This document shows positions 42,974 through 53,456 of a stretch of 64,000 nt of DNA, in pieces (within the stretch, counting starts at the first letter, position 1; each line of letters starts with the position of its first letter). The DNA is taken from positions 3,968,001 through 4,032,000 of the forward strand of contig NZ_CP102604.1 in NCBI RefSeq assembly GCF_024707505.1, read 5' to 3'. Under the pieces are notes generated by a model. That model was not told the origin of the DNA, searched no databases, and was given only the letters and a program-made list of their open reading frames with translations. The DNA is from Pantoea sp. SOD02 (GTDB lineage Bacteria; Pseudomonadota; Gammaproteobacteria; Enterobacterales; Enterobacteriaceae). The position numbers and the translations under genes are program-made.

Positions 42974-44308
42974 ATGCAAGCCTCCATCACAGAAACACTC
43001 GACAAAAAACACGACGACGCGCCGGTCAATTCACGTGGCAAAGTGGTTGTGGCATCGCTTGTCGGTACCGCCATTGAGTTCTTCGATTTCTATATCTATG
43101 CCACCGCCGCGGTGATTATTTTCCCGCACATCTTCTTCCCGCAGGGCGATCCGACCGTGGCCACGCTGCAGTCGCTGGCAACCTTTGCGATCGCCTTCGT
43201 GGCGCGTCCTATCGGTTCTGCCGTGTTTGGACATTTTGGCGACCGCGTTGGCCGTAAAGCAACCTTGGTGGCATCGCTGCTGACCATGGGCGTTTCGACG
43301 GTGCTGATTGGTTTGCTGCCAGGATATGAAACCATTGGCGTGGCAGCGCCACTGCTGCTGGCGCTGGCGCGTTTTGGTCAGGGCCTTGGACTCGGTGGCG
43401 AATGGGGCGGCGCAGCACTGCTGGCGACCGAAAATGCCCCGGCGAAAAAACGTGCGCTTTATGGCTCATTCCCACAGCTCGGCGCGCCGATTGGCTTCTT
43501 CTTCGCTAACGGCACCTTCCTGCTGCTTTCATGGTTGCTGACCGACGAGCAGTTCATGAACTGGGGCTGGCGCGTGCCGTTTATTCTCTCTGCGGTATTG
43601 GTGTTAATTGGCCTGTATGTGCGCGTTTCGCTGCATGAAAGCCCGGTATTCGCCAAAGTGCAGAAAGAGAACAAGCAGGTGAAAATGCCGATTGGCACGC
43701 TGCTGAGCAAGCATCTGACCGCCACCATTCTCGGCACTTTCATCATGCTCGCCACTTACACGCTGTTCTACATCATGACCGTGTACTCGATGAGTTACGG
43801 CACCGCGCCCGCGCCGGCAGGTCTTGGCTATTCGCGTAACAGCTTCCTGTGGATGCTGATGGTGGCGGTAATTGGTTTTGGTGTGATGGTACCGATTGCC
43901 GGTCTGCTGGCCGATCGCTTTGGTCGTCGTAAAACCATGATCACCATTACGTTGATGATTATCGCCTTTGCATTGATGTTCCCAATGCTGCTGGGTTCTG
44001 GCTCTCAGGTGCTGGTGATGGGCTTCCTGATCCTTGGTCTGAGCATTATGGGCCTGACGTTCGGTCCGATGGGCGCTCTGCTGCCAGAACTGTTCCCGAC
44101 GGAAGTGCGTTATACCGGTGCATCCTTCTCCTACAACCTGTCGTCGATTCTTGGGGCCTCTGTGGCGCCTTATATCGCCACCTGGCTTAATGCTAATTAC
44201 GGTTTGCAGGCGGTGGGTTTCTATCTGGCTTCGATGGCGGTGTTGACGTTGATCGCGCTGATTGCCTGTAAAGAGACGCGTAATCAGACGCTGTATGAAG
44301 CGGTGTGA
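42974..44308 (+). CDS. yhjE: MFS transporter YhjE (metabolite:H+ symporter family)
   Basis: A 444-residue major-facilitator protein with 12 predicted helices. It matches E. coli YhjE nearly throughout the first half: GTAIEFFDFYIYATAAVI, FFPQGDPTVATLQSLATFAIAF, GHFGDRVGRKATL and RFGQGLGLGGEWGGAALLATENAP. These are marks of the metabolite:H+ symporter group (ShiA, KgtP, ProP). The compound carried is unknown; organic acids or osmolytes are usual. An intrinsic terminator follows at 44327. Confidence 0.93.
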   Translation: MQASITETLDKKHDDAPVNSRGKVVVASLVGTAIEFFDFYIYATAAVIIFPHIFFPQGDPTVATLQSLATFAIAFVARPIGSAVFGHFGDRVGRKATLVASLLTMGVSTVLIGLLPGYETIGVAAPLLLALARFGQGLGLGGEWGGAALLATENAPAKKRALYGSFPQLGAPIGFFFANGTFLLLSWLLTDEQFMNWGWRVPFILSAVLVLIGLYVRVSLHESPVFAKVQKENKQVKMPIGTLLSKHLTATILGTFIMLATYTLFYIMTVYSMSYGTAPAPAGLGYSRNSFLWMLMVAVIGFGVMVPIAGLLADRFGRRKTMITITLMIIAFALMFPMLLGSGSQVLVMGFLILGLSIMGLTFGPMGALLPELFPTEVRYTGASFSYNLSSILGASVAPYIATWLNANYGLQAVGFYLASMAVLTLIALIACKETRNQTLYEAV

Positions 44309-44326
44309 TTGATTGAGCGTTGAGAG

Positions 44327-44350
44327 AACCCGGCTTAGGCCGGGTTTTTT
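44327..44350 (+). terminator. intrinsic terminator of yhjE
   Basis: AACCCGGC-TTAG-GCCGGGTT followed by TTTT; 18 bp after the stop codon. Confidence 0.9.
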
Positions 44351-44370
44351 ATTGGGTGCGGTTTAAACCA

Positions 44371-44394
44371 GGTCGCCATGAATGGCGACCCTAC
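44371..44394. repeat. REP-like repeat, B unit between yhjE and ilvC
   Basis: GGTCGCCATGAATGGCGACC followed by CTAC, between two intrinsic terminators of convergent genes. Confidence 0.85.
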
Positions 44395-44418
44395 GTTGTA
44401 ATCGACAATCTTACATAA

Positions 44419-44446
44419 CAAAAAACCCCGGCAAGCCGGGGTTTTT
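44419..44446 (-). terminator. intrinsic terminator of ilvC
   Basis: On the minus strand CCCCGGC-TT-GCCGGGG followed by TTTTTTG. A matching A-run on the other side lets it also work rightward. Confidence 0.9.
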
Positions 44447-44475
44447 ATTGTGCTGAAAACGGTGTCTTGCGTGGC

Positions 44476-45951
44476 TTAGCCAGCGACAGCGATACGCTTC
44501 ATATCGGTCATGTAGCCACGCAGTTTGCGGCCTACAGATTCGATTGGATGCTGACGAACGGCTTCGTTGACGTCACGCAGCTGTGCGTTATCAACCTGAG
44601 TACCTTCAACTGCTTTGCCCAGATCGCCCGGCTGCAGCGTGGTCATGAACTCTTTCAGCAGTGGAACTGCCGCGAAGGAGAACAGGTAGTTACCGTATTC
44701 TGCGGTATCCGAGATAACTACGTTCATCTCATACAGACGCTTACGTGCGATGGTGTTGGCAATCAGCGGCAGCTCGTGCAGTGATTCGTAGTAAGCCGAC
44801 TCTTCGATGATGCCCGCGTCAACCATGGTTTCGAACGCCAGCTCAACGCCTGCTTTCACCATTGCAACCATCACTACGCCTTTGTCGTAATATTCCTGCT
44901 CTTCGATTTTGCCATCAAACTGCGGTGCGTTTTCGAATGCGGTTGCGCCAGTCTCTTCACGCCATGTCAGCAGGTTTTTGTCGTCGTTAGCCCAGTCAGC
45001 CATCATGCCTGAAGAGAATTCGCCAGAGATGATGTCATCCATGTGCTTCTGGAACAGCGGTGCCATGATGGTTTTCAGCTGCTCAGACAGCGCATAAGCA
45101 CGGATTTTCGCCGGGTTAGACAGGCGATCCATCATCAGCGTGATGCCGCCGAACTTCAGTGATTCGGTGATGGTTTCCCAGCCGAACTGAATCAGTTTTT
45201 CGGTGTATGCCGCGTCGTGACCTTCAGCCACCAGCTTGTCGAAGCACAGCAGAGAACCGGCCTGCAGCATACCGCACAGAATGGTCTGCTCGCCCATCAG
45301 GTCAGATTTCACTTCCGCAACGAAGGAAGATTCCAGCACGCCCGCGCGGTCGCCGCCGGTCGCTGCTGCCCAGGCTTTAGCAATCGCCATGCCTTCGCCT
45401 TTTGGATCGTTTTCCGGGTGAACGGCGATCAGCGTAGGAACACCGAAACCACGCTTGTACTCTTCACGTACTTCAGTACCCGGGCACTTCGGTGCCACCA
45501 TCACTACGGTGATGTCTTTACGAATGGTTTCGCCCACTTCAACGATGTTGAAACCGTGTGAGTAACCCAGCGCAGCGCCATCTTTCATCAGCGGCTGAAC
45601 AGCCTGAACTACCGCGGAGTGCTGCTTGTCTGGCGTCAGGTTTACTACCAGATCGGCCTGTGGGATCAGCTCTTCGTAAGTACCGACTTTGAAGCCGTTA
45701 TCGGTCGCTTTGCGGAAAGAGGCACGCTTCTCAGCAATCGCTTCAGCACGCAGGGCATACGCCACGTCCAGACCAGAATCACGCATGTTCAGGCCCTGGT
45801 TCAGACCCTGAGCACCACAACCAACGATGACCACTTTCTTGCCTTTCAGGAAGCTAGCGCCATCTGCGAATTCGTCGCGTGACATGAAACGACATTTGCC
45901 CAGCTGCGCTAACTGGTTGCGCAGATTCAATGTGTTGAAGTAATTAGCCAT
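44476..45951 (-). CDS. ilvC: ketol-acid reductoisomerase IlvC (long, class II)
   Basis: A 491-residue enzyme of isoleucine-valine synthesis. It rearranges and reduces acetolactate or acetohydroxybutyrate to the dihydroxy acids, using NADPH and Mg2+. The Rossmann motif is [20 protein letters not shown] near residues 35-54; [16 protein letters not shown] and the C-terminal double knotted domain follow. The length identifies the class II form typical of enterobacteria. It is transcribed alone, divergent from its activator gene ilvY. Confidence 0.97.
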   Translation of the reverse strand: MANYFNTLNLRNQLAQLGKCRFMSRDEFADGASFLKGKKVVIVGCGAQGLNQGLNMRDSGLDVAYALRAEAIAEKRASFRKATDNGFKVGTYEELIPQADLVVNLTPDKQHSAVVQAVQPLMKDGAALGYSHGFNIVEVGETIRKDITVVMVAPKCPGTEVREEYKRGFGVPTLIAVHPENDPKGEGMAIAKAWAAATGGDRAGVLESSFVAEVKSDLMGEQTILCGMLQAGSLLCFDKLVAEGHDAAYTEKLIQFGWETITESLKFGGITLMMDRLSNPAKIRAYALSEQLKTIMAPLFQKHMDDIISGEFSSGMMADWANDDKNLLTWREETGATAFENAPQFDGKIEEQEYYDKGVVMVAMVKAGVELAFETMVDAGIIEESAYYESLHELPLIANTIARKRLYEMNVVISDTAEYGNYLFSFAAVPLLKEFMTTLQPGDLGKAVEGTQVDNAQLRDVNEAVRQHPIESVGRKLRGYMTDMKRIAVAG

Positions 45952-46043
45952 GGGTACTCCGGTTAGATGTTGTGTTTGTTTTTGTTCAGTAACGACGTTG
46001 TCTCTTACGCCGCGAATGACCCCATCATATGACAGGAAATCCG

Positions 46044-46089
46044 TTGCTTAAATTGATATATTAGCAAGGTCACATTGCAAAATTTGCAA
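46044..46089. promoter_or_regulatory. tandem IlvY operators between ilvC and ilvY
   Basis: Two TTGC...GCAA dyads: a wide one, TTGC(N16)GCAA, at 46044-46067, and a tight TTGCAA-AAT-TTGCAA at 46075-46089. E. coli has two operators of this type, at which IlvY with acetolactate or acetohydroxybutyrate activates ilvC and represses ilvY. Confidence 0.7.
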
Positions 46090-46112
46090 CATAACCTTGA
46101 GGCGATACGCGC

Positions 46113-46994
46113 ATGGATTTACGAGACCTGAAACTCTTCCTTCATCTGGCTGAAAGCTGCCACTTTGGCCGCACTGCGCGTGCCATGCACGTCAGCCCTT
46201 CAACCCTATCGCGCCAGATTCAGCGCCTGGAAGAGGATGTCGGTCACGCGCTGTTCCTGCGTGATAACCGCACCGTGACGCTAACCGAAGCCGGTGAGCG
46301 CCTGCGCCAGTTTGCGCAGCAGACGTTGCTGCAGTATCAGCAGTTGCGCCATGTGATGGATCTTAACGGCCCTTCACTGAGCGGCGAGCTGCGCCTGTTT
46401 TGCTCGGTGACCGCCGCTTACAGCCATCTGCCACCGATTCTTGACCGCTTTCGCGCCGAACATCCGCAGGTAGAGATCAAACTTACTACCGGTGATGCCG
46501 CCGATGCGATTGAGATGGTGCAATCCGGTGATGCCGATCTCGCCATTGCCGGTCGTCCAGAATCGCTGCCCGCCAGCATAGATTTTACGCCACTGGGCCT
46601 GATTCCGCTGGTGCTGATCGCCCCGGCGCTGCCTTGTCCAGTACGCAATCAGGCAACGCAGGAGCAACCCGATTGGGCGCAAATTCCGTTTATCCTGCCG
46701 GAACAAGGACCTGCGCGCCGTGGTATCGATTTATGGTTCCGCCGCCAGCGCATTCCCAATCCGCAGATTTATGCCACGGTTTCTGGTCATGAAGCGATTG
46801 TGTCGATGGTGGCGCTGGGATGCGGTATTGCGCTGTTACCGGATGTGGTGCTGGAGAACAGCCCGGAACCGGTGCGCAATCGCGTACTAACGCTAGAGAA
46901 TGTGGAGTCTGTTGCGCCGCTGGAACTCGGCGTTTGCGTACAAAAAAAGCGGCTCGGAGAGCCGCTTATCAATGCGTTCTGGCACCAGCTGTAA
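46113..46994 (+). CDS. ilvY: LysR-family activator IlvY
   Basis: A 293-residue LysR protein, activator of ilvC in the presence of its substrates. The winged helix is at residues about 1-60 (CHFGRTARAMHVSPSTLSRQIQRLEEDVG). The effector domain has GELRLFCSVTAAYSHLPPIL and ALGCGIALLPDVV. The divergent ilvC and the TTGC...GCAA operators confirm the identity. Its last 20 codons contain, on the other strand, the intrinsic terminator of the ilv operon (46942-46967), and its stop codon directly abuts that of ilvA. Confidence 0.95.
   Translation: MDLRDLKLFLHLAESCHFGRTARAMHVSPSTLSRQIQRLEEDVGHALFLRDNRTVTLTEAGERLRQFAQQTLLQYQQLRHVMDLNGPSLSGELRLFCSVTAAYSHLPPILDRFRAEHPQVEIKLTTGDAADAIEMVQSGDADLAIAGRPESLPASIDFTPLGLIPLVLIAPALPCPVRNQATQEQPDWAQIPFILPEQGPARRGIDLWFRRQRIPNPQIYATVSGHEAIVSMVALGCGIALLPDVVLENSPEPVRNRVLTLENVESVAPLELGVCVQKKRLGEPLINAFWHQL
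46942..46967 (-). terminator. ilv operon terminator embedded in the ilvY coding sequence
   Basis: On the minus strand: AAGCGGCTC-type 9-bp stem (46967-46947) with a 3-nt loop, then a run of T's read from the A-run at 46948-46942. It is 28-53 bp beyond the ilvA stop codon, within the final codons of ilvY (encoding QKKRLGEPL). Confidence 0.85.
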
Positions 46995-48542
46995 TTACTG
47001 CCCGGCGAGGAAGAAACGGAACGCCGGGTTGTTCGCTTCGTCATGCCATTCGTAACCCAACGCGGTGAGATGGGTTTCGAAATCCGGTTCCTGATCGTTG
47101 GCTTCAAAGGCTGCCAGCACGCGGCCGTAATCGGTGCCGTGGCTGCGATAATGGAACAGCGAGATATTCCAGTGCGCGCCAAGCGTCTGCAGGAACTTCA
47201 GCAGCGCGCCCGGTGCTTCCGGGAATTCAAAGCTAAACAGGCGTTCGCGCAGCGGCTTCGATGGACGTCCGCCCACCATGTAGCGCACGTGCAGCTTGGC
47301 CATTTCATCATCCGACAGATCCACCACGTTATAACCGGCTTCGCTCAGTTGGCTGATGATCTCACTGCGTTCCTCCAGCCCGCGCGTTAAGCGCACACCG
47401 ACGAAAATGCAGGCGTTATCCGCATCCGCGTAGCGATAGTTGAACTCGGTGATAGAGCGTCCGCCGATGGTCTGACAGAACTTGAGGAAACTGCCCTGCT
47501 GCTCTGGAATGGTGACCGCCAGCAGCGCTTCACGCTGTTCGCCCAGTTCGCAACGCTCGGAGACATAGCGCAAGCCGTGGAAGTTCACGTTGGCACCCGA
47601 CAACACGTGCGCCAGGCGCTCGCCTTTGATGTCGTGCAGCTGGATGTACTTCTTCATCCCCGCCAGCGCCAGCGCACCAGAAGGTTCCGCCACGGCGCGC
47701 ACATCTTCGAACAGATCTTTCACCGCTGCGCAAATCGCATCGCTATCCACGGTGATGATGTCATCGAGATACTCCTGACACAGGCGGAAGGTTTCGCTGC
47801 CGATGCGTTTGACCGCCACGCCTTCAGCAAACAAACCCACGCGCGGCAAATCAACCGGCTCACCCGCATCGAGCGCCGCCTTCAGACAGGCCGAATCTTC
47901 CGACTCCACGGCAATCACTTTGATCTGCGGCATAAGCTGCTTGATCAGCACCGCAACGCCCGCCGCCAGACCGCCGCCGCCGACCGGCACGAAGACGCGA
48001 TCGAGATGCGCATCTTGCTGCAGCAGTTCCATCGCCAGCGTGCCCTGCCCGGCGATCACCGCCGGATGGTCAAACGGATGAACGAAGGTGTAACCCTGCT
48101 GCTCTGACAGCTCAATCGCCTTAGCTTTCGCCTCGTCGAAGTTGGCACCAAACAGATAAGCCTCACCGCCAAATGCGCGTACTGCATCAACCTTGATGTC
48201 TGCCGTGGCCAACGGCATCACAATCAGTGATTTGATGCCAAGCGTGCTGGCCGAGAGCGCCACGCCCTGCGCATGGTTGCCGGCCGAAGCCGTCACCACG
48301 CCGCGCGCTTTTTGCTCTTCGTTCAGCCCGGCAATCATCGCGTAAGCCCCGCGCAGCTTGAAGCTGTGCACCGGCTGACGATCTTCACGCTTCACCAGAA
48401 TGGTGTTGCCAAGACGCGATGAAATTTTTTCCATTTTTTGCAGCGGCGTCACTTGGGCAATTTCATACACCGGTGAACGTAACACTGCGCGCAAATACTC
48501 CGCGCCGTTTGGCTTTGCGGAGAGCGGTTGAGACTCAGCCAT
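46995..48542 (-). CDS. ilvA: threonine dehydratase, biosynthetic, IlvA
   Basis: A 515-residue PLP enzyme that deaminates threonine to 2-oxobutanoate, the first step of isoleucine synthesis. The PLP lysine is Lys62 (HSFKLRGAY); the phosphate loop is PVGGGGLAAGV. Two C-terminal ACT-like regulatory domains (from about residue 335, ALLAVTIPEQQGSFLKFCQ and LFSFEFPEAPGALLKFLQ) give isoleucine feedback inhibition, which marks it as the biosynthetic rather than catabolic enzyme. It is last in ilvLXGMEDA, 3 bp after ilvD. Confidence 0.97.
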   Translation of the reverse strand: MAESQPLSAKPNGAEYLRAVLRSPVYEIAQVTPLQKMEKISSRLGNTILVKREDRQPVHSFKLRGAYAMIAGLNEEQKARGVVTASAGNHAQGVALSASTLGIKSLIVMPLATADIKVDAVRAFGGEAYLFGANFDEAKAKAIELSEQQGYTFVHPFDHPAVIAGQGTLAMELLQQDAHLDRVFVPVGGGGLAAGVAVLIKQLMPQIKVIAVESEDSACLKAALDAGEPVDLPRVGLFAEGVAVKRIGSETFRLCQEYLDDIITVDSDAICAAVKDLFEDVRAVAEPSGALALAGMKKYIQLHDIKGERLAHVLSGANVNFHGLRYVSERCELGEQREALLAVTIPEQQGSFLKFCQTIGGRSITEFNYRYADADNACIFVGVRLTRGLEERSEIISQLSEAGYNVVDLSDDEMAKLHVRYMVGGRPSKPLRERLFSFEFPEAPGALLKFLQTLGAHWNISLFHYRSHGTDYGRVLAAFEANDQEPDFETHLTALGYEWHDEANNPAFRFFLAGQ

Positions 48543-48545
48543 TGG

Positions 48546-50396
48546 TTAGCCTCCCAGCTTAGACTTATCGCGCACCGCGCCTTTGTCTGCGCTGGTCGCC
48601 AGTGATGCATAGGCGCGCAGGGCAAAGGAGACTTCACGCACACGGCCGTGCGGGGTATAAGCCGCATCGCCACGCGCTTGCTCTTCTTCACGACGTGCGT
48701 GCAATTCGTTATCCGGTACCGCCAGCTTGATGCCACGGTTCGGGATATCGATTTCAATCATGTCGCCATCTTTCACCAGCGCGATAGTGCCGCCGCTCGC
48801 CGCTTCCGGAGAGGCGTGACCAATCGACAAGCCCGACGTACCGCCAGAGAAGCGACCATCGGTGATCAGTGCGCAGCTTTTGCCGAGGCCCATGGATTTC
48901 AGATAGGTGGTCGGATAGAGCATTTCCTGCATGCCCGGTCCGCCTTTCGGTCCTTCGTAGCGAATTACTACGACATCGCCAGCCACAACTTTGCCGCCAA
49001 GGATCGCTTCAACCGCATCATCCTGGCTTTCGTACACTTTGGCCGGGCCTTTGAAGGTGAGGATCTCTTTGTCTACGCCCGCGGTTTTAACGATGCAGCC
49101 ATCTTCCGCAATGTTGCCGTAAAGCACGGCTAAGCCGCCATCCTGCGAGTAAGCGTGTTCGCGAGTACGAATACAACCTTCGGCACGATCGTCATCCAGC
49201 GTGTCCCAACGGCAATTCTGCGAGAACGCCTTGGTGGTACGAATACCAGCAGGACCGGCGCGGAACATATCCTTCACCGCCTGATCTTTGGTCAGCATGA
49301 TGTCGTACTGATCCAGGGTTTCACGCATGCTCTGCTGCAAGATGTTGCGCGCGCTGGTGTCGATCAAACCGGCGCGATCTAACTCACCGAGAATGGCGAT
49401 AACGCCACCCGCACGGTGCACATCTTCCATGTGATATTTCGGCGTGCTTGGCGCCACTTTACACAGCTGCGGTACTTTGCGAGACAAGCGATCGATATCG
49501 GAGATGTTGAAGTCGATTTCGCCTTCCAGCGCCGCTGCCAGCAGGTGCAGAACGGTGTTGGTGGAACCGCCCATGGCGATATCCAGCGTCATCGCATTCT
49601 CAAATGCGGCTTTGGTGGCGATGTTACGCGGCAGCATGTTGACGTCATCCTGCTCGTAATAGCGTTTGGTCAGGCTAACGATGCGCTTACCGGCATTGAT
49701 GAACAGCTCTTTACGATCGGCGTGCGTGGCCAACAGTGAACCGTTACCTGGCTGCGACAAGCCCAGCGCTTCGGTCAGACAGTTCATCGAGTTGGCGGTG
49801 AACATACCGGAACAGGAACCGCAGGTTGGACAAGCAGAACGTTCGATCTGGTCGCTGTCGGCATCGCTGACGTTCGGGTTGGCGCCCTGAATCATTGCAT
49901 CAACCAGATCCAGTTTGATGATTTGATCAGACAGTTTGGTTTTACCGGCTTCCATCGGGCCGCCAGACACAAAGATCACCGGAATGTTAAGGCGCAGTGA
50001 CGCCATCAGCATGCCTGGGGTGATTTTGTCGCAGTTGGAGATACAGACCATGGCATCGGCGCAGTGCGCGTTGACCATGTACTCCACTGAATCGGCAATT
50101 AGCTCGCGTGAAGGCAGTGAATACAGCATGCCGCCATGACCCATGGCGATACCGTCATCCACCGCAATGGTGTTGAACTCTTTAGCCACGCCGCCAGCTG
50201 CTTCGATTTCCTCAGCAACCAGTTTGCCAAGATCGCGCAGGTGCACGTGGCCCGGTACGAATTGGGTGAATGAGTTGACCACGGCGATAATCGGTTTACC
50301 GAAATCATCGTCGGTCATTCCTGTCGCGCGCCACAAGGCACGGGCACCGGCCATGTTACGTCCATGGGTGGTGGTGGCGGAACGGTACTTAGGCAT
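48546..50396 (-). CDS. ilvD: dihydroxy-acid dehydratase IlvD
   Basis: A 616-residue iron-sulfur dehydratase making the 2-oxo acids of valine and isoleucine. Cluster cysteines are in [11 protein letters not shown] and [19 protein letters not shown]; the active-site stretch [19 protein letters not shown] is near the C-terminus. Length equals E. coli IlvD. It is separated from ilvE by 62 bp and from ilvA by 3 bp. Confidence 0.97.
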   Translation of the reverse strand: MPKYRSATTTHGRNMAGARALWRATGMTDDDFGKPIIAVVNSFTQFVPGHVHLRDLGKLVAEEIEAAGGVAKEFNTIAVDDGIAMGHGGMLYSLPSRELIADSVEYMVNAHCADAMVCISNCDKITPGMLMASLRLNIPVIFVSGGPMEAGKTKLSDQIIKLDLVDAMIQGANPNVSDADSDQIERSACPTCGSCSGMFTANSMNCLTEALGLSQPGNGSLLATHADRKELFINAGKRIVSLTKRYYEQDDVNMLPRNIATKAAFENAMTLDIAMGGSTNTVLHLLAAALEGEIDFNISDIDRLSRKVPQLCKVAPSTPKYHMEDVHRAGGVIAILGELDRAGLIDTSARNILQQSMRETLDQYDIMLTKDQAVKDMFRAGPAGIRTTKAFSQNCRWDTLDDDRAEGCIRTREHAYSQDGGLAVLYGNIAEDGCIVKTAGVDKEILTFKGPAKVYESQDDAVEAILGGKVVAGDVVVIRYEGPKGGPGMQEMLYPTTYLKSMGLGKSCALITDGRFSGGTSGLSIGHASPEAASGGTIALVKDGDMIEIDIPNRGIKLAVPDNELHARREEEQARGDAAYTPHGRVREVSFALRAYASLATSADKGAVRDKSKLGG

Positions 50397-50458
50397 GCTC
50401 TATTTACTCCAGTAATAATCAGGTTGCGGGCGCCATCTGACGCCCGCAAAAAATCTCG

Positions 50459-51388
50459 TTATGCGTTAACCGGATCCAACCAGCCCCACTTGTCTTCCGT
50501 CTCGCCAGTGAACAGGCCAAAGAATGCCTTCTGGATACGACCGGTGACCGGACCACGTTTACCTTCGCCGACCTGAATGCCATCGACGCTACGCACCGGA
50601 GTGATCTCCGCTGCAGTACCTGACATGAAGACTTCGTCTGCCAGATACAGAGATTCGCGCGACAGAACCTGCTCACGCACTTCGATACCCATGTCTTGCG
50701 CCAGCTTAATGATGGCGTCACGGGTGATGCCTGGCAGCGCTGAAGAGGTGAACGGTGGCGTGAACAGAATGCCATCTTTCACTTCGAACAAGTTTTCGCC
50801 AGCACCTTCTGAAATATAGCCGTTGGTGTCGAGGGCGATACCTTCCTGATAGCCGTGGCGGCGCGCTTCGCTACCGACCAGCAGAGAAGAAAGATAGTTA
50901 CCACCCGCTTTCGCGGCGGTCGGCAAGGTGTTTGGTGCAACGCGATTCCACGAAGAAACCATGGCGTCGATGCCGTTTTCCAGCGCTTCAGCGCCCAGGT
51001 AAGCACCCCAAGGGAAGGCGGCGATGATTACATCGGTGGTGTAGCCATCTGGCGGGTTCACACCCAGACCCACGTCACCGACGAAGGCCAGCGGACGGAT
51101 ATAAGCGCTTTTCAGTTTGTTCACGCGGATTACTTCGCGGCACGCTTCCATCAACTCATCAACGCTGGCTTTAATCGGGAAACGGTAAATTTTGGCGGAT
51201 TCATGCAGACGCTTCATGTGCTCACGGTGGCGGAACACTACTGGACCTTTGTGTGAGTCGTAGCAACGCACGCCTTCAAACACAGAAGTACCGTAGTGCA
51301 GTGCGTGGGACATAACGCTGACCTTGGCGTCTTCCCACTTAACCATCTCACCATTGAACCAAATAAAGTCTGCTTTCTTCGTACTCAT
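50459..51388 (-). CDS. ilvE: branched-chain amino-acid aminotransferase IlvE
   Basis: A 309-residue fold-type-IV PLP enzyme performing the last step of isoleucine, valine and leucine synthesis. The PLP lysine is Lys160 (PTAAKAGGNYL). Other conserved blocks are HYGTSVFEGVRCY at 31-43, GYISEGAGENLF and MSGTAAEITPVRSVDG. It lies 18 bp after ilvM in the ilv operon. Confidence 0.97.
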   Translation of the reverse strand: MSTKKADFIWFNGEMVKWEDAKVSVMSHALHYGTSVFEGVRCYDSHKGPVVFRHREHMKRLHESAKIYRFPIKASVDELMEACREVIRVNKLKSAYIRPLAFVGDVGLGVNPPDGYTTDVIIAAFPWGAYLGAEALENGIDAMVSSWNRVAPNTLPTAAKAGGNYLSSLLVGSEARRHGYQEGIALDTNGYISEGAGENLFEVKDGILFTPPFTSSALPGITRDAIIKLAQDMGIEVREQVLSRESLYLADEVFMSGTAAEITPVRSVDGIQVGEGKRGPVTGRIQKAFFGLFTGETEDKWGWLDPVNA

Positions 51389-51406
51389 TGCTTTTTCCTT
51401 TGGCGA

Positions 51407-51664
51407 CTATGCGCGGATTTGTTGTGTTGTCTGTTGTTGGATCTCGACGCAAGCGACATCCATAAGTTTGCTTAACTGCGAAGACAGTAAATCGACTGAG
51501 CGTTGGCTGGCAACGGTCATTTCGATATTAATGTTCTCGGCATTGACCGCAGAGGCCATATTCATCGCACACACCTGGAAACCACGGTGACGCACGACAC
51601 GCAAAATGCGCTCCAATATTTCAGGACGAAAGCGGGCTTCGATAGACAATTGATGCTGATTCAT
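51407..51664 (-). CDS. ilvM: acetolactate synthase II small subunit IlvM
   Basis: An 85-residue ACT-domain subunit that activates and stabilises IlvG. The sequence begins [21 protein letters not shown] and has the [12 protein letters not shown] and [10 protein letters not shown] segments of the family. The ATG overlaps the ilvG stop codon by 4 bp, giving coupled synthesis of the two subunits. Confidence 0.95.
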   Translation of the reverse strand: MNQHQLSIEARFRPEILERILRVVRHRGFQVCAMNMASAVNAENINIEMTVASQRSVDLLSSQLSKLMDVACVEIQQQTTQQIRA

Positions 51665-53307
51665 GCGGTTTTCTCCATCATGTTTGCGTTGCTGGCACCC
51701 GGCGGTACCAATGGCCAGACGTTTTCATGCTCATCTATCGAAACATGCAGGAAGTAAGGACCTTCACTGTTCAGCAGAGCATCGAGGGCGGCGTCGACCT
51801 GATCTTTACGGCTAATGCGCTGGCCTGGAATATCAAAGGCGCTGGCCAGCGTGAGGAAATCGGGGTTATCGGTCAGGATGGTTTCGCTGTAGCGACCATC
51901 AAAGAACAGTTGCTGCCACTGGCGCACCATGCCGAGACGCTGGTTATCCAGCAGCAGAATCTTCACCGGCAATTTGCCGCGCTTGATAGTGCCCAGCTCC
52001 TGAATGTTCATCATGATGGAACCGTCACCAGATACGCAGATAACCGTATCTTCTGGACGTGCAACCTGCGCACCAATTGCAGCCGGCAAGCCAAAGCCCA
52101 TGGTGCCGAGGCCGCTGGAGGTGATGAAGTTTTCTGGCGCGGTGAAACTCATGTGCTGTGCGGCCCACATCTGGTGCTGGCCGACGTCGGTGGTGACCAC
52201 TGCGCTATCCGCTTTACGATCGGACAACTGCTTCAGCAACAACGGCGCGTAGATTGCTTCGCCTGGGTGATCGTAACGCCAGTCAAACTCGCTTTTCATC
52301 GCGCTGACTTCTTTGCGCCAGCCATCAATATGCATCGGCATGCTAAGTGCGGGCAGCACCTGATTCATATCGCCCTGCAGTGAAACGTGCGCGCGGCGCA
52401 GTTTGTTCAGCTCGGCAGGATCGATATCGATATGGATGACACTAGCGTGCGGTGCGAAGGTATCCAACTTGCCAGTAACGCGGTCGTCAAAGCGTGCGCC
52501 GACGGCAATCAGCAAATCACAGGATTGTACTGCGAGGTTAGCGGCTTTGGTGCCATGCATGCCCAGCATGCCGAGATAGAGATCGCTGCCGGCATCCGCG
52601 CTGCCGAGCCCTTTCAGGGTGGAAACCATCGGGATGCCGGTTTCCTTCGCCATGGCACGTAAGGCAGGAACCGCCTGCGCCATACCAACGCCGCCACCGA
52701 TATACAGCATCGGCTTATGCGACTGCGCCATCAATGCGCGCGCCTCCGCAATATGCTGCGCTGAGTGGCTGACTTGTTCCTCAACCGGCAGCAGATGTGG
52801 CGTCAGTTCGCCGTTGGCGATCTGAATGTCTTTTGGGATATCAACCAGAACCGGGCCGGGACGACCAGATTGCGCGATGGCAAAAGCTTCTGCCATCACT
52901 GAAGGTAAATCATCAAGCGATTCAACGAGGAAACTGTGTTTGGTGCAGGCTAAGGATAAACCGAGAACGTCAATTTCCTGGAAGGCGTCGGTACCGATAA
53001 AGGCCGATGAGACCTGGCCAGTGATCGCTACAACCGGGATCGAATCCATCATCGCATCCGCCAGACCGGTGATCAGATTGGTGGCGCCCGGACCCGAAGT
53101 GGCGATACAGACGCCAGTCTTGCCGGTTGCGCGGGCATAACCGATGGCCGCCATCACCGCACCCTGCTCATGACGGCACAGTAGGTGTTCCACGCCGCCA
53201 TCGTAGAGCGCATCGTACACTGGCATGATTGCGCCGCCAGGATAGCCAAACACTGTATCGACACCCTGCGCGCGTAAAGCCTGAACTACCCACTGTGCAC
53301 CTGTCAT
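51661..53307 (-). CDS. ilvG: acetolactate synthase II large subunit IlvG (intact)
   Basis: A 548-residue thiamine-diphosphate enzyme condensing pyruvate with pyruvate or 2-oxobutanoate. The catalytic Glu47 is in [11 protein letters not shown]; the ThDP motif [15 protein letters not shown] and the FAD-binding middle domain are present. The frame is continuous from the ATG to the ilvM overlap, so the frameshift that inactivates ilvG in E. coli K-12 is absent. AGGAGAAT precedes the ATG, overlapping the end of ilvX. Confidence 0.97.
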   Translation of the reverse strand: MTGAQWVVQALRAQGVDTVFGYPGGAIMPVYDALYDGGVEHLLCRHEQGAVMAAIGYARATGKTGVCIATSGPGATNLITGLADAMMDSIPVVAITGQVSSAFIGTDAFQEIDVLGLSLACTKHSFLVESLDDLPSVMAEAFAIAQSGRPGPVLVDIPKDIQIANGELTPHLLPVEEQVSHSAQHIAEARALMAQSHKPMLYIGGGVGMAQAVPALRAMAKETGIPMVSTLKGLGSADAGSDLYLGMLGMHGTKAANLAVQSCDLLIAVGARFDDRVTGKLDTFAPHASVIHIDIDPAELNKLRRAHVSLQGDMNQVLPALSMPMHIDGWRKEVSAMKSEFDWRYDHPGEAIYAPLLLKQLSDRKADSAVVTTDVGQHQMWAAQHMSFTAPENFITSSGLGTMGFGLPAAIGAQVARPEDTVICVSGDGSIMMNIQELGTIKRGKLPVKILLLDNQRLGMVRQWQQLFFDGRYSETILTDNPDFLTLASAFDIPGQRISRKDQVDAALDALLNSEGPYFLHVSIDEHENVWPLVPPGASNANMMEKTA

Positions 53308-53309
53308 GG

Positions 53310-53360
53310 TTATTCTCCTGTATTCCTAGGGGAACAACAGAATTTTATGCTACTGCTCAT
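53310..53360 (-). CDS. ilvX: small protein IlvX, 16 residues
   Basis: [16 protein letters not shown], encoded between the ilvL attenuator and ilvG. It aligns position by position with E. coli IlvX (MNNSTKFCFSRFRTGN), sharing S-x-K-F-C and the R-x-T-G end. GAGGAACAG provides a ribosome-binding site, and its last codons contain the ribosome-binding site of ilvG, two bases away. The function is unknown in E. coli too; translational coupling to ilvG is possible. Confidence 0.8.
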   Translation of the reverse strand: MSSSIKFCCSPRNTGE

Positions 53361-53400
53361 AATCTGTTCCTCGCTAATTTGCTGATATTTAGGCTGGTTA

Positions 53401-53437
53401 AAAAAAAACCCCCGAACCTTTCGGTGCGGGGGTTTTT
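53401..53437 (-). terminator. ilv attenuator terminator
   Basis: On the minus strand AACCCCC...GGGGGTT with an internal CACCGAAAGGTT-like loop, followed by a run of T's. It lies 20 bp after ilvL. When Ile, Val and Leu tRNAs are charged, the leader is translated quickly and this hairpin stops transcription before ilvX-ilvG. Confidence 0.9.
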
Positions 53438-53456
53438 GGAATTCCAGACTTGATTT

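Noticed and set aside
51661-53307. Frameshift in ilvG as in E. coli K-12
   Set aside because: The reading frame is continuous over 548 codons into the ilvM overlap.
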